Shown: positions 33,929-44,190, numbered from the stretch's first letter. The stretch is 64,000 bases of DNA from Alphaproteobacteria bacterium (GCA_016125455.1 WGLS01000013.1:1-64000); one strand, 5' to 3'. Made by a program: numbers and translations. The notes: generated from the letters alone by a model not told the origin.

Positions 33929-35359
33929 TTGACCGAACGTATGTTGACCTTCGTCTCGCGGGAACGCGAGACCCCGACGAAGCGCCCGGCCGATGAGCGC
34001 CGGAGCGACTTCGACGAGATTTATCTGAGCTTCACTGAAGAACGAGCCGAGTTGCAGGCGTCACGCTGCTCTCAGTGCGGCGTGCCATTCTGCCAGCATC
34101 ATTGCCCGCTCGGGAACGACATCCCCGACTGGCTTCGGCTGGTCGCCGAAGGGCGACTGGAAGAAGCGTACGCCCTTTCCGCAGCGACGAACAACATGCC
34201 CGAAGTGTGCGGCAGGATCTGTCCCCAGGATCGCCTCTGCGAAGGCTCCTGCGTGATCGAGCAGTCCGGACACGGAACGGTGACGATCGGCTCGGTCGAG
34301 ACCTACATCACTGAAAAGGCCTTCGAAAACGGCTGGGTCCCGCCGATCCGGCCCGAGGTCGAACGCACAGAAACCGTCGGCATCATCGGCGCTGGCCCAG
34401 CTGGCCTCGCCGCGGCCGAGGAGCTGCGCAGTGAAGGTTTTGGCGTCGTCGTCTATGATCGGTACGACCGGGCTGGTGGACTCCTCATCTATGGCATTCC
34501 GAATTTCAAGCTTGAGAAATCGGTCGTGGAGAGGCGAACGGAGCGGCTTCGAGACGGCGGCGTTGAATTCCAGCTGAATTTCGACGTCGGCCGTGACGCC
34601 ACGCTCGACGAGCTGCGGTCGAAGCACGATGCGATCCTTATCGCCACCGGCGTCTACAAGGCGCGCGCGCTGGAATGTCCGGTGGATGCCGACGCAGGTC
34701 TTGTGCCGGCGCTCGACTATCTGACGGCATCGAACCGGAGGGGGCTCGGCGACGACGTTGTCGACAATTTGGGAGTGGCGAAAGACAAGTCCGTCGTTGT
34801 CATCGGCGGTGGCGACACCGCAATGGATTGCGTACGCACCGCCGTGCGCCAGGGCGCGTCGTCCGTTCGCTGTCTATACCGTCGTGACCGCGCAAACCTG
34901 CCGGGATCGCAGCGCGAGGTCGCTCACGCCGAAGAAGAGGGCGTCGTTTTTGAATGGCTGTCCGCACCCAAGTCGGTGATCCGCGGGCGTGTCGCTGCAA
35001 TGCGCATGCGTCTTGGCGATGCCGACGAAAGCGGTCGCCGTAGGCCTGAATTGGTCCCCGGCAGCGAACGTGATCTCGAGGCCGGTCTTGTCATCGCGGC
35101 GCTGGGTTTTGAGCCGGAGGACCTGCAGACGATTTTCGGCGAGCCGGCGCTTGCCGTTACTCGTCGTGGCACGTTGAAGGTAGATGGCGCGACCCTCGAA
35201 ACGTCGCTGCCGGGGGTTTATGCCGCAGGTGATATCGTTCGGGGCGCATCATTGGTTGTGTGGGCGATTCGGGATGGCCGCCTCGCGGCAGCCTCCATAT
35301 CGGCGCGGTTGAAACAAGCCGCCTGTGGGGCCCTCACGACGTCAATTGCTGCGGAATAG
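33929..35359 (+). CDS. gltD: Glutamate synthase small subunit GltD
   Basis: The protein has 476 residues. The N-terminus holds two Cys clusters (SRCSQCGVPFCQHHCPLGN and CGRICPQDRLCEGSCV) for iron-sulfur centres. The FAD-binding loop IIGAGPAGLAAAEEL (about residue 150) and the NADPH-binding loop VIGGGDTAMDC (about 290) follow. GltD passes electrons from NADPH to GltB. The TTG start at 33929 has GACGGGA at a good distance; an ATG 12 bases on is too far from it. It precedes gltB, the opposite of the order in E. coli, with a VOC gene between. Confidence 0.94.
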   Translation: MTERMLTFVSRERETPTKRPADERRSDFDEIYLSFTEERAELQASRCSQCGVPFCQHHCPLGNDIPDWLRLVAEGRLEEAYALSAATNNMPEVCGRICPQDRLCEGSCVIEQSGHGTVTIGSVETYITEKAFENGWVPPIRPEVERTETVGIIGAGPAGLAAAEELRSEGFGVVVYDRYDRAGGLLIYGIPNFKLEKSVVERRTERLRDGGVEFQLNFDVGRDATLDELRSKHDAILIATGVYKARALECPVDADAGLVPALDYLTASNRRGLGDDVVDNLGVAKDKSVVVIGGGDTAMDCVRTAVRQGASSVRCLYRRDRANLPGSQREVAHAEEEGVVFEWLSAPKSVIRGRVAAMRMRLGDADESGRRRPELVPGSERDLEAGLVIAALGFEPEDLQTIFGEPALAVTRRGTLKVDGATLETSLPGVYAAGDIVRGASLVVWAIRDGRLAAASISARLKQAACGALTTSIAAE

Positions 35360-35370
35360 GACGCGGCGAA

Positions 35371-35766
35371 ATGGACCTTAACCAGGTGACGATCGATGTC
35401 GCTGATCTGGCGCGCGCCGCCGCGTTCTACGAGCGATTGGGCCTTAAGCGGATCGTCTGGTCGCCGCCGCGCTATGCGCGCTATGAGTGTCCGTCGGGCG
35501 CATCGACCATCTCGCTCCATATCGCTGATGGTCCGGTCGCGAGCGGCGTGTCGCTCTATTTCGAAGTCGACGATGTTGACCTCGAAGTTGAGAGACTTCT
35601 TGCGTTAGGCATCGGATTCGATGCGCTGCCGAAGGATCAGGAGTGGCGCTGGCGTGAGGCATGGACCTGCGATCCTGACGGCCACCGCGTCTGCGTCTTT
35701 CACGCCGGGCTGGATCGCCGCTTTCCGCCGTGGCGCGTTGCGGCCGATGATGGAGCGAAGCGATGA
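35371..35766 (+). CDS. VOC (glyoxalase/bleomycin-resistance) family protein
   Basis: The protein has 131 residues and two VOC half-domains. DVADLARAAAFYERLGLKRI and YFEVDDVDLEVERLLALGIGF match the family, and a later WTCDPDGHRVCVF supplies the second metal-side strand. The start at MDLNQVTID is 11 bases after gltD and its stop overlaps the gltB start by four bases, so it is made with both. A role in glutamate synthesis is not known; an associated or detoxifying function is possible. Confidence 0.85.
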   Translation: MDLNQVTIDVADLARAAAFYERLGLKRIVWSPPRYARYECPSGASTISLHIADGPVASGVSLYFEVDDVDLEVERLLALGIGFDALPKDQEWRWREAWTCDPDGHRVCVFHAGLDRRFPPWRVAADDGAKR

Positions 35767-38700
35767 CGTACGCTGATCAGCTGAAGATGCGCGATTGCGC
35801 CGAAGCGTTCGGCCTTTATGATCCCGCTGATGAACGCGATGCCTGCGGCGTCGGACTCATTGTCGCGCTTGATGGGACGCCTCGCCGCGAGATTGTTGAT
35901 CTCGCGATCAAGTCGCTCAAGGCTGTCTGGCATCGTGGGGCGGTCGACGCCGACGGCAAGACCGGCGATGGCGCCGGCGTTCGTCTAAATGTGCCACAGG
36001 CCTTGTTTCGCGATTATGTCGCGCGAACGGGCCATGCGCCGGCCGAGGCTGAGATCGGCGTCGGGCAATTATTCCTGCCGCGCACGGATTTCGCGGCTCA
36101 GGACGCGGCCCGGGCGATCGTCGAGGCTGAGATCCTTCGAGAGGGATTATTTCTCTATGGTTGGCGCCAGACGCCCGTCGATGCATCGGTCCTCGGTGAT
36201 AAGGCAAATCTGACTCGGCCCGCAATCGAGCAGATATTGTTCTTTGATCCACAGGAGCGCGACAGGGAGACGCTCGCGCGAACCCTTTATACTATCCGCC
36301 GTCGGATCGAAAAACGGTGTCGCATCGACAGCATACCAGACCTCTACGTCTGTTCTCTCTCAACGGACGATATCGTCTACAAGGGCATGTTCCTTGCTGA
36401 GTCGATCGACAGGTTCTATCCAGATCTCAGAGATCCGCGATTCGCGTCGCGAGTAGCGATTTTCCATCAGCGCTATTCGACGAATACCTTCCCGCAATGG
36501 CGGCTTGCGCAACCATTCCGTATGCTGGCCCACAACGGCGAGATCAATACGCTACGCGGCAACATCAACTGGATGCGCAGCCATGAAATCCGAATGGCGA
36601 GCGCGGCATTCGAGGACGAAGGCGAAGACCTGCGTCCGATTATTCAACCGGGCGCGTCCGATTCCGCAGCGCTCGATCAGGTTTTCGAGCTGATCGTCCG
36701 TGCAGGGCGTGCCGGCCCGATGGCGAAGTGCCTCCTCATGCCCGAAGCGTGGTCGAAACGCTCTGAGGTAATGAAAACAGAGCATCGCGCGCTCTACGAA
36801 TACTGCAATGCCGTTATGGAGCCATGGGATGGCCCGGCGGCCCTGTCCGCCTATGACGGACGATGGGCGCTGGCTGGCCTCGATCGCAATGGTCTTCGGC
36901 CAATGCGATATTCGATCACTTCCGACAATGTCCTCGCCGTAGGATCGGAGACGGGCATGTGTCCGCTCGATCCGGATCGTGTCGTCCGTCGAGGGGCGCT
37001 GGAGGCGGGCGGCATGCTTGCTTTCGATTTCGATGAAAAGCGCCTCTACGGCCACGGCCAGATCCTTGATCGGCTATCCTCAAGACATCCGTACAAGGAG
37101 TGGCTTGAAAACATCGTCGAGCTGGAGCCGATGATCGGTCCGGGGCCGGAGCCTGTCGCCTGGACCGGCGGCGAGCTTCGGCGTCGGCAGGCTGCCGCGG
37201 GATATTCGCTTGAAGAGATTGATCTCGTCCTGAAGCCGATGGCGACCGAGGCTAAAGAAGCCGTTGGCTCAATGGGCGACGACACGCCGCTGGCTGTGCT
37301 TTCCGACCGCTATCGTCCGCTATCGCACTACCTACGGCAAAAGTTCAGTCAGGTGACAAACCCGCCAATTGACCCGCTTCGCGAAGCGCGGGTCATGAGC
37401 CTAAAGACTCGGTTCAAGAACCTTGGCAATATCCTTGTCGAAAATGAAGCGCAGACGAGCGTTTTTGTCCTTGAAAGCCCGTTTCTCTCGAACGGCATGT
37501 TTGACAGGTTTGTCGACTTCGTCGGCGCCGCTGCGGCGCGCATCGACTGCACCTATCCCGCAGCAGGGGCGGATGGTTCGGGAAAGTCCTTGTCGAAAGC
37601 TATCGCCCGCATCCGTCGCGACGCAGTCAAGGCGGTTTCCACTGGCGCCGAGCATGTCATCCTTTCTGATGAAGCCGTTGGGCCGGACCGCGTCGCCGCG
37701 CCAATGATCCTTGCCGCCGCAGCCGCCCACACTCACCTCGTGAACAAGGCAAAGCGCGCATTCTGTTCGATTATCGTCCGATCGGCGGAATGCGTCGATC
37801 CGCACTACGCAGCCATGCTTGTCGCGGTCGGGGCGACGGCGGTCAATCCCTATCTGGCGTGCGATTCGATCTCCGAGCTTCAGGCCAAAGGCGCGCTTGG
37901 ATCGCTCGGCGTTGGCGCGGCGATCCTGAACTACAAGAAAGCGATTGAGACGGGTCTGATGAAGATCCTCGCGAAGGCGGGCATCTCGGTCATTTCGTCT
38001 TATCGTGGCGGATGCAATTTCGAGGCGCTTGGCATCTCGCGTGCGCTTGCTCGGGAATACTTCCCAGGCGCCGCGGCCCGAATCTCCGGCATCGGCATGC
38101 CCTTCCTCGAACGCAAGACGCGGGAGATCCACGCTCAGGCCTATCAGTCGAATGCCGCATTGCCCGTTGGCGGCTTCTACCGGCAACGCCGTCGGGGGGA
38201 AGCGCACGCGCTTGAAGCTTCTATTGTCGCTGATCTTCAGCGTGCGGTTCGTAACGAAGATTATGACGCTTACAAAGCATTTGTCGCAAAGGCGAATGGC
38301 CCGACGCCGTTTCAATTGCGCGATCTGCTCGGATTTCGACCGCTCGGCGCGCCGCGTGACGTCTCGGAAGTAGAATCGATAAACGCTATCCGCCAACGCT
38401 TCGTGACGCCGGGCATGTCGCTTGGCGCGTTGTCGCCCGAAGCGCACGGCGCGTTGAACATTGCGATGAACCGTATTGGCGCGAAATCCGTGTCCGGCGA
38501 AGGCGGCGAGGATCCTGCTCGCTACAAGCCTTATGCGAACGGCGATAATGCTAACTCCGCGGTAAAGCAGATCGCGAGCGGACGCTTTGGCGTCACGACG
38601 GAATACCTGAACCAGTGCCGCGAGATCGAAATCAAGGTCGCCCAGGGAGCGAAGCCTGGCGAGGGCGGCCAGCTGCCCGGCTTCAAAGTGACTGAGTTCA

Positions 38701-40292
38701 TCGCCCGCATGCGGCATTCAACGCCTGGCGTTACACTGATTTCACCGCCGCCGCACCATGACATCTATTCGATCGAAGATCTCGCCCAACTAATCTATGA
38801 CCTGAAGAATGTCAGCCCTTCGGCTAGGGTCTGCGTAAAGCTGGTCTCGGCGGCCGGCATTGGCACAATCGCCGCGGGCGTGGCGAAGGCGAACGCGGAC
38901 GTAATCCTCGTCTCCGGCAATGTCGGCGGCACGGGCGCATCGGCCCTGACGTCGATCAAGTTTGCTGGCGGACCCTGGGAACTTGGCCTGTCAGAAGCCC
39001 ACCAGGTGCTGACGGTGAACAATCTTCGCGAGAAGATCACGCTACGGACGGATGGCGGGATCCGCACCGGGCGCGATGTCGTGATTGCCGCCATGCTCGG
39101 TGCGGAAGAATTCGGCATTGGCACGACCTCGCTAGTCGCGATGGGTTGCCTGATGGTCCGTCAGTGTCATTCGAATACCTGCCCGGTTGGCGTGTGCACA
39201 CAGGACGAGAACCTCCGCGCCCGATTCCCGGGCAAGCCGGAACATGTCGTCGCTCTCATGTCGTTCATAGCCGAGGACGTTCGTGAAACCCTGGCCTCGA
39301 TCGGCGCCTCGTCGATCGAGGACGTCATCGGCCGCTCGGATCTCCTGTATCAGGAAACCCGCGGCGCGCCCGACCTCGACGATCTCGATCTGAACCCCAT
39401 GTTAACCCGCGTCGATGCGGGCGGCGCGCCAAAGCGTTCAACGCGGATCGGCCGATCAGAACCGACCCCGACGCTCGACGACCAGATTTTGAAGGACGCG
39501 GCGCCGACGTTCGAACGCGGCGAAAAAATGCAGCTGACTTACTCTGTTCGAAATACGCAACGGTCGATTGGCGCTCGAACTTCGTCGGCAATCATCCGGC
39601 AGTTCGGGCGGGACGCATTGCCGGAAGGCCAGCTCACGGTTCGGCTTCGCGGCAGCGCAGGTCAGTCGCTTGGCTGTTTCGCCGCAACCGGCCTGAGGCT
39701 CGAACTCGTCGGCGACGCCAACGACTATGTCGGCAAGGGGCTGTCCGGCGGGATCATTGTCGTGCGGCCATCCAAACGTGCGATGGAGATTATTGATCCG
39801 GCCTATGACGACGCCACGGAATCGGATGGCGGGGCAATCATCGGCAACACCTGTCTTTATGGCGCGACTGCCGGCGCGCTCTACGCCGCCGGCCGGGCGG
39901 GAACGAGATTTGCCGTACGCAACTCTGGCGCTGACGCGGTCATCGAAGGTTGCGGCGCAAACGGCTGCGAGTACATGACCGGCGGCGAAGTGGCGATCCT
40001 CGGCCCGGTTGGCGACAATTTCGCGGCCGGCATGACCGGCGGCCGGGCCTATGTCTACGACCCGGAAAAACGTCTCAATGCCCGCATAAATCCTGACAAC
40101 GTCATTGCCAGGCCGCTAGGCGAGAAGGCGAACGTCCGCGCACTGGCGCTTATTGAACGGCATTTTGCCGAAACCCGGTCCGCCGTTGCGGAGAAGCTGC
40201 TGACGGACTGGACAGCCGCGGCGGCGGATTTCGTGGAGATTGCGCCCGTCGACATCCTGCCGCTGGAGGAAGGCGCGGAGGCGGCGGCATGA
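35763..40292 (+). CDS. gltB: Glutamate synthase large subunit GltB
   Basis: The protein has 1509 residues, the full length. After a short propeptide the class II amidotransferase Cys is at residue 28 (RDACGVGLIV). The glutaminase domain (28-430) contains HQRYSTNTFPQW and HNGEINTLRGN. A central domain and the FMN-binding synthase domain (about 830-1210) follow, with the 3Fe-4S cluster in CHSNTCPVGVC and SGNVGGTGAS. The C-terminal beta-helix has ANDYVGKGLSGG and GANGCEYMTGGE. It makes glutamate from glutamine and 2-oxoglutarate with GltD. nadE follows closely. Confidence 0.97.
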   Translation: MTYADQLKMRDCAEAFGLYDPADERDACGVGLIVALDGTPRREIVDLAIKSLKAVWHRGAVDADGKTGDGAGVRLNVPQALFRDYVARTGHAPAEAEIGVGQLFLPRTDFAAQDAARAIVEAEILREGLFLYGWRQTPVDASVLGDKANLTRPAIEQILFFDPQERDRETLARTLYTIRRRIEKRCRIDSIPDLYVCSLSTDDIVYKGMFLAESIDRFYPDLRDPRFASRVAIFHQRYSTNTFPQWRLAQPFRMLAHNGEINTLRGNINWMRSHEIRMASAAFEDEGEDLRPIIQPGASDSAALDQVFELIVRAGRAGPMAKCLLMPEAWSKRSEVMKTEHRALYEYCNAVMEPWDGPAALSAYDGRWALAGLDRNGLRPMRYSITSDNVLAVGSETGMCPLDPDRVVRRGALEAGGMLAFDFDEKRLYGHGQILDRLSSRHPYKEWLENIVELEPMIGPGPEPVAWTGGELRRRQAAAGYSLEEIDLVLKPMATEAKEAVGSMGDDTPLAVLSDRYRPLSHYLRQKFSQVTNPPIDPLREARVMSLKTRFKNLGNILVENEAQTSVFVLESPFLSNGMFDRFVDFVGAAAARIDCTYPAAGADGSGKSLSKAIARIRRDAVKAVSTGAEHVILSDEAVGPDRVAAPMILAAAAAHTHLVNKAKRAFCSIIVRSAECVDPHYAAMLVAVGATAVNPYLACDSISELQAKGALGSLGVGAAILNYKKAIETGLMKILAKAGISVISSYRGGCNFEALGISRALAREYFPGAAARISGIGMPFLERKTREIHAQAYQSNAALPVGGFYRQRRRGEAHALEASIVADLQRAVRNEDYDAYKAFVAKANGPTPFQLRDLLGFRPLGAPRDVSEVESINAIRQRFVTPGMSLGALSPEAHGALNIAMNRIGAKSVSGEGGEDPARYKPYANGDNANSAVKQIASGRFGVTTEYLNQCREIEIKVAQGAKPGEGGQLPGFKVTEFIARMRHSTPGVTLISPPPHHDIYSIEDLAQLIYDLKNVSPSARVCVKLVSAAGIGTIAAGVAKANADVILVSGNVGGTGASALTSIKFAGGPWELGLSEAHQVLTVNNLREKITLRTDGGIRTGRDVVIAAMLGAEEFGIGTTSLVAMGCLMVRQCHSNTCPVGVCTQDENLRARFPGKPEHVVALMSFIAEDVRETLASIGASSIEDVIGRSDLLYQETRGAPDLDDLDLNPMLTRVDAGGAPKRSTRIGRSEPTPTLDDQILKDAAPTFERGEKMQLTYSVRNTQRSIGARTSSAIIRQFGRDALPEGQLTVRLRGSAGQSLGCFAATGLRLELVGDANDYVGKGLSGGIIVVRPSKRAMEIIDPAYDDATESDGGAIIGNTCLYGATAGALYAAGRAGTRFAVRNSGADAVIEGCGANGCEYMTGGEVAILGPVGDNFAAGMTGGRAYVYDPEKRLNARINPDNVIARPLGEKANVRALALIERHFAETRSAVAEKLLTDWTAAAADFVEIAPVDILPLEEGAEAAA

Positions 40293-40335
40293 GCGCGCCT
40301 TGCGCGTCGCGGCGGTTGAGCGTCTAACGCCGGCC

Positions 40336-42000
40336 ATGTTGTCCGAACTCTCCATAGCCGTTTGCCAGATCGAGCCGTCAGTCGGCGATCTCGAAGGCAA
40401 TTGCGAGAAAATCAGGGCCGCCCGGGCGGGAGCGGCGGCGGCGGGCGCTGACCTCGCCGTCTTCTGTGAACTTGTAATTTGCGGCTATCCGCCGGAGGAC
40501 CTCGTGCGGAAGCCGGCTTTCCGTCGAGCGTGTCGCGAGTCGGTTGAGGCGCTTGCTGCGGAAACCGCCGACGGCGGCCCGGCGATGATTGTCGGCGCGC
40601 CTTGGGCCGAGGGCGATGCGCTCTATAATGCGTGTTTCCTGCTCAATGATGGCCGGATCGAGGCGATCGTCCGCAAGGCCCGTCTGCCGAATTACGGCGT
40701 CTTCGACGAGCCTCGCGTCTTCGCGCCGGCGCCATCTTTCCCAGCTCCAATCGAGTTCTCGGGCGCAAAGCTCGGGCTGTTGATTTGCGAGGACCTATGG
40801 TTGCCGGGCGTGGGAGAGCATCTCGCCGCGAATGGAGCCGATCTGCTGATCGCTCCGCACGGATCACCTTTCCGCCGCACTGCGCTTGCTGAACGGCTGG
40901 CGGCTGCTCGCGAACGCTCGGCGTCGACGGGACTCGACGTCCTTTTCGTTAATCAGCTGGCGGGTCAGGATGAGATCGTTTTCGATGGCGCCAGTTTTGC
41001 CATTCGACCAGATGGCGAGACGCCCTTCCGCGCGCCGCAGTTCGAGCCGGCGATCGAACTGACAACCTGGCGCAGGGGCGAGACCGGTTTCAGGTGCATT
41101 GAAACGCAGCAGGCGACCTGGCCGGGCGGGAACGAAGAAATCTACCGCGCTGTCACGCTCGGCGTGCGCGACTATGTCGAAAAGAACCGCTTTCCGGGCG
41201 TTGTCATTGGTCTGTCCGGCGGCGTCGATTCGGCGCTGACCGCGGCGTTCGCCGTCGACGCTCTGGGGCCTGAACGAGTGCGCTGCGTAATGCTGCCGTC
41301 GCGGTACACCTCGCGGGATAGCCTTGTGGATGCCGAAGCCTGCGCAGGCGCCCTCGGCGTCGCGTTCGAGACAATTCCAATCGAACCGGCTGTTGAGGCC
41401 TTCGCCGCAATGCTCGCGCCTGTCTTCAAGGGGCGTGCGCCGGACGTGACCGAAGAGAATGTTCAGTCGCGCATTCGCGGCCTTATCCTGATGGCGCTGT
41501 CGAACAAGTTTGGCGAGATGGTGCTGACGACCGGCAACAAATCTGAAATGTCGGTTGGCTATGCGACTCTTTATGGCGACATGAATGGCGGATACAATCC
41601 GCTTAAGGATATTTACAAGACCGATGTCTATCGCCTCTGCCAATGGCGCAATGGCGCTGAGCCTGTGGGCCTGAAAGGGCCGGCTGGGGAGGTTATTCCG
41701 ACCAGCATCATCACTAAACCGCCCTCGGCCGAGCTTCGCTTCGATCAGACCGATCAGGACAGCCTGCCTGACTACAATACTCTCGACGCAATCCTTCAGG
41801 CGCTCGTCGAGGAAGAAAAAGCCGTCTCGGAAATTGTTGCCGGCGGCTATGACGAAGAGGTCGTGCGCCGTGTCGAAAACCTCCTTTATGTCGCGGAATA
41901 CAAGCGTCGCCAGGCGCCCCCCGGGCCCAAAGTGACGCGGATCAATTTCGGACGCGATCGGCGTTATCCAATCACGAATTCGTGGCGGTCGGGGCGTTGA
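40336..42000 (+). CDS. nadE: Glutamine-dependent NAD+ synthetase NadE
   Basis: The protein has 554 residues. The nitrilase-like glutaminase domain (1-260) has its Glu-Lys-Cys triad in LAVFCELVICGYPPEDL, IVRKARLPNYGVFDE and LGLLICEDLWLPG. The synthetase domain (about 280-554) has the PP-loop IGLSGGVDSALTAAF and LTTGNKSEMSVGYATLYGD. It amidates nicotinate adenine dinucleotide, the last step of NAD synthesis. The start at MLSELSIAV is chosen over a longer frame into gltB. The short distance to gltB (44 bases) suggests co-transcription with the gltD-gltB operon. Confidence 0.95.
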   Translation: MLSELSIAVCQIEPSVGDLEGNCEKIRAARAGAAAAGADLAVFCELVICGYPPEDLVRKPAFRRACRESVEALAAETADGGPAMIVGAPWAEGDALYNACFLLNDGRIEAIVRKARLPNYGVFDEPRVFAPAPSFPAPIEFSGAKLGLLICEDLWLPGVGEHLAANGADLLIAPHGSPFRRTALAERLAAARERSASTGLDVLFVNQLAGQDEIVFDGASFAIRPDGETPFRAPQFEPAIELTTWRRGETGFRCIETQQATWPGGNEEIYRAVTLGVRDYVEKNRFPGVVIGLSGGVDSALTAAFAVDALGPERVRCVMLPSRYTSRDSLVDAEACAGALGVAFETIPIEPAVEAFAAMLAPVFKGRAPDVTEENVQSRIRGLILMALSNKFGEMVLTTGNKSEMSVGYATLYGDMNGGYNPLKDIYKTDVYRLCQWRNGAEPVGLKGPAGEVIPTSIITKPPSAELRFDQTDQDSLPDYNTLDAILQALVEEEKAVSEIVAGGYDEEVVRRVENLLYVAEYKRRQAPPGPKVTRINFGRDRRYPITNSWRSGR

Positions 42001-42099
42001 AGCCTCGCGCGCGTCGCGTCGAAATAGACGCCTCTTGATCGTCTCAGTGTCGGGTGGTCGGCGACAACGCCGCCACGCGCCAAAACAAGGAAACCGGCC

Positions 42100-42738
42100 A
42101 TGAAAATCTACGGAAATTTTCTATCCCCGCCCGCCAACCAGGTGCGGCTCACCGCGAGCGCTCTTGGCGTCGACCATGAGTACCTCCATGTCGATCTGAC
42201 CAAGGGCGAACAACGCGGCGCGGACTTCCTCGCAGTCAATCCATTTGGGAAGGTGCCCGCGCTTGTCGATGGCGACTTCAGGCTTGCTGAGAGCAATGCG
42301 ATTTCTCGCTATCTCGCTTGCCGCGATGGGTCTGATTGCGCATTTTATCCCAATGACATTCGCCAGCGCGCCACCATCGACAAATGGATGGATCATGCCG
42401 GCCAGAACGTCCGAACCCAGACTGGCAAAGTCCTGTTCAACAAGGTCTTTGCGCCGATGCTTGGCATGCCGGTGGATGACAAGGCGCTGGCGGAAGGGCG
42501 CGAACAGCTTGGCGTCGCCCTAGGCGTCATCGACGCGGAACTGGCGGATCGGCCGTATCTTGCCGGCGACACGGCGACCATCGGGGACATCGCGATGATC
42601 GCCGCGATGGAGCCGTTCGAGATGGTCGAGTTCGACATTGCGCGCTTCGCCAACGTCAAGCGTTGGCGCGATGGCCTCATGGCCCAGGCCTGGTACACGG
42701 CCGTCCATGCCCGCTACGGCGCGGAGATGGCGGGTTAG
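42100..42738 (+). CDS. Glutathione S-transferase family protein
   Basis: The protein has 212 residues. The thioredoxin-like N-domain (about 1-80) has SPPANQVRLTASALGVDHEY, VNPFGKVPALVDGD and ESNAISRYLAC, the glutathione-binding parts, with Ser near residue 5 or 6 as the possible active residue. The helical C-domain has YLAGDTATIGDIAMIAAMEP. It may conjugate or reduce an electrophile with glutathione. AAGGAAACCGG precedes the ATG. A possible terminator lies after it at 42783. Confidence 0.9.
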   Translation: MKIYGNFLSPPANQVRLTASALGVDHEYLHVDLTKGEQRGADFLAVNPFGKVPALVDGDFRLAESNAISRYLACRDGSDCAFYPNDIRQRATIDKWMDHAGQNVRTQTGKVLFNKVFAPMLGMPVDDKALAEGREQLGVALGVIDAELADRPYLAGDTATIGDIAMIAAMEPFEMVEFDIARFANVKRWRDGLMAQAWYTAVHARYGAEMAG

Positions 42739-42782
42739 GCCGGGGTCCTCCGCCCGCCCGGGTCATCATTTGACCTCCGGAA

Positions 42783-42808
42783 CGCGAGGGCGTACCTCGC
42801 GCGGGTTT
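42783..42808 (+). terminator. Possible terminator between the GST gene and gltX
   Basis: CGCGAGG (42783-42789) and CCTCGCG (42795-42801) form a 7-bp stem around GCGTA, followed by CGGGTTTT. The T run begins a few bases after the stem, so strength is uncertain. The location, 45 bases past the GST stop and 38 before gltX, is right for one. Confidence 0.45.
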
Positions 42809-42846
42809 TAACGGCTTCGCTTTTTTCGTTGACAGGACCGCCGCCA

Positions 42847-44190
42847 ATGACAGTCACAGTTCGGTTTGCGCCGTCGCCGACAGGCAAGCTGCACGTTGGT
42901 AATGTGCGTGCCGCGCTTTGGAACTGGCTGTTCGCGCGCCGCGAAGGTGGCAGGTTCCTGCTGCGCATCGACGACACGGACCGGGAGCGTTCAACCAGCG
43001 AGTACGAGGACGGCATCAGGGCCGATCTTGAATGGCTCGGGCTGAACTGGGACGATACGTTTCGTCAGTCAGCGCGATTCGTCGAATACGACATGGTCTG
43101 CGACGCGCTGAAGGCGGATGGCCTGCTTTACCCTTGCTATGAGACGCCCGAGGAACTTGACCGCAAGCGGCGATTGCAGCGTGCTAGAGGCTTGCCGCCG
43201 GTCTATGATCGCGCTGCGCTTTCGTATACTGATGATCAACTGGCCGCCTTTGAAGCGGAAGGGCGAAAGCCGCACTGGCGTTTCAGGCTATCGCAGACCG
43301 AAGTCCAGTGGCGCGACCTCATTCGTGGTGAAGTCGTCGTAGATACGTCGAATGTGTCTGATCCGGTGCTGATCCGCGCTGACGGCGTTTATCTCTACAC
43401 ACTGCCGAGTTGCATCGACGACGTCGACTATCGGATCACTCATGTGATCCGCGGCGAGGACCACGTCACGAATACGGCCGTGCAGATCGAAATATTCCGG
43501 GTCTTGACGAAAATGCGTGGCGGCAATGTGCCGATTTTCGCGCACCATTCGCTGCTCGTCGGGGCGGACGGGCAGGGGCTTTCGAAGCGCCTCGGCGGCC
43601 TGTCGATCGAAAGCTTCAGGGCGCGCGGCATCGAACCGGAAGCCGTGACGAGCCTGATGGCGCGGCTTGGCACCGCACAGGCGGTCGCGCCGGAACGCTC
43701 GCTTCAGGCGCTGGCCGACACTTTTTCGTTCGAAACGGTCGGGCGCGCGCCGGCCCGCTTTGATGAGGCGGAGCTTGCTGCGCTGAACGCCAAGCTCCTC
43801 CACGAGACGCCGTTCGACGCAGTTTCGGACCGGCTTGCGCAGATGGGCGTCGATGCTGCTCTCTGGGACGTTGTTCGCGGTAACATCGAGACGCTGGCGG
43901 AAGCCTCGGAATGGCGGGATGTCGCCTATGGAGCTATAGACCCCGTCATCGAAGATGAACCGCTGACGACCGCCGCCGCCGCCCTTGTGCCTGACGATCC
44001 TTTGTCCGAGGAAAGCTGGTCAGCCTTTACGAACGCGGTCAAGGACAAGACCGGCGCAAAAGGCAAAGCGCTTTTCATGCCCTTGCGTCATGCGCTCACC
44101 GGCCGTGCGCGCGGGCCCGAGATGGCGGCCATTTTTCCGTTGATTGGCGCGGTCCGCGCAAGGGCCCGCTTGGCCGGCCAGCGGAGCTAG
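42847..44190 (+). CDS. gltX: Glutamyl-tRNA synthetase GltX
   Basis: The protein has 447 residues. The HIGH motif is in FAPSPTGKLHVGNVRAAL (about residues 6-20). The acceptor part has RIDDTDRERS and the KMSKS motif is replaced by GLSKRLGG (about 245). It charges tRNA-Glu, and in many alphaproteobacteria also tRNA-Gln or a special tRNA with a second GluRS. LSKR instead of KMSKS is common in alphaproteobacterial GltX proteins. The ATG at 42847 is chosen; a TTG 18 bases upstream is also in frame. Its end meets that of the minus-strand LOG gene. Confidence 0.95.
   Translation: MTVTVRFAPSPTGKLHVGNVRAALWNWLFARREGGRFLLRIDDTDRERSTSEYEDGIRADLEWLGLNWDDTFRQSARFVEYDMVCDALKADGLLYPCYETPEELDRKRRLQRARGLPPVYDRAALSYTDDQLAAFEAEGRKPHWRFRLSQTEVQWRDLIRGEVVVDTSNVSDPVLIRADGVYLYTLPSCIDDVDYRITHVIRGEDHVTNTAVQIEIFRVLTKMRGGNVPIFAHHSLLVGADGQGLSKRLGGLSIESFRARGIEPEAVTSLMARLGTAQAVAPERSLQALADTFSFETVGRAPARFDEAELAALNAKLLHETPFDAVSDRLAQMGVDAALWDVVRGNIETLAEASEWRDVAYGAIDPVIEDEPLTTAAAALVPDDPLSEESWSAFTNAVKDKTGAKGKALFMPLRHALTGRARGPEMAAIFPLIGAVRARARLAGQRS

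Noticed and set aside
37401-38717. A 438-residue minus-strand frame within gltB
   Set aside because: It is fully inside the clearly coding gltB frame and has no family pattern.
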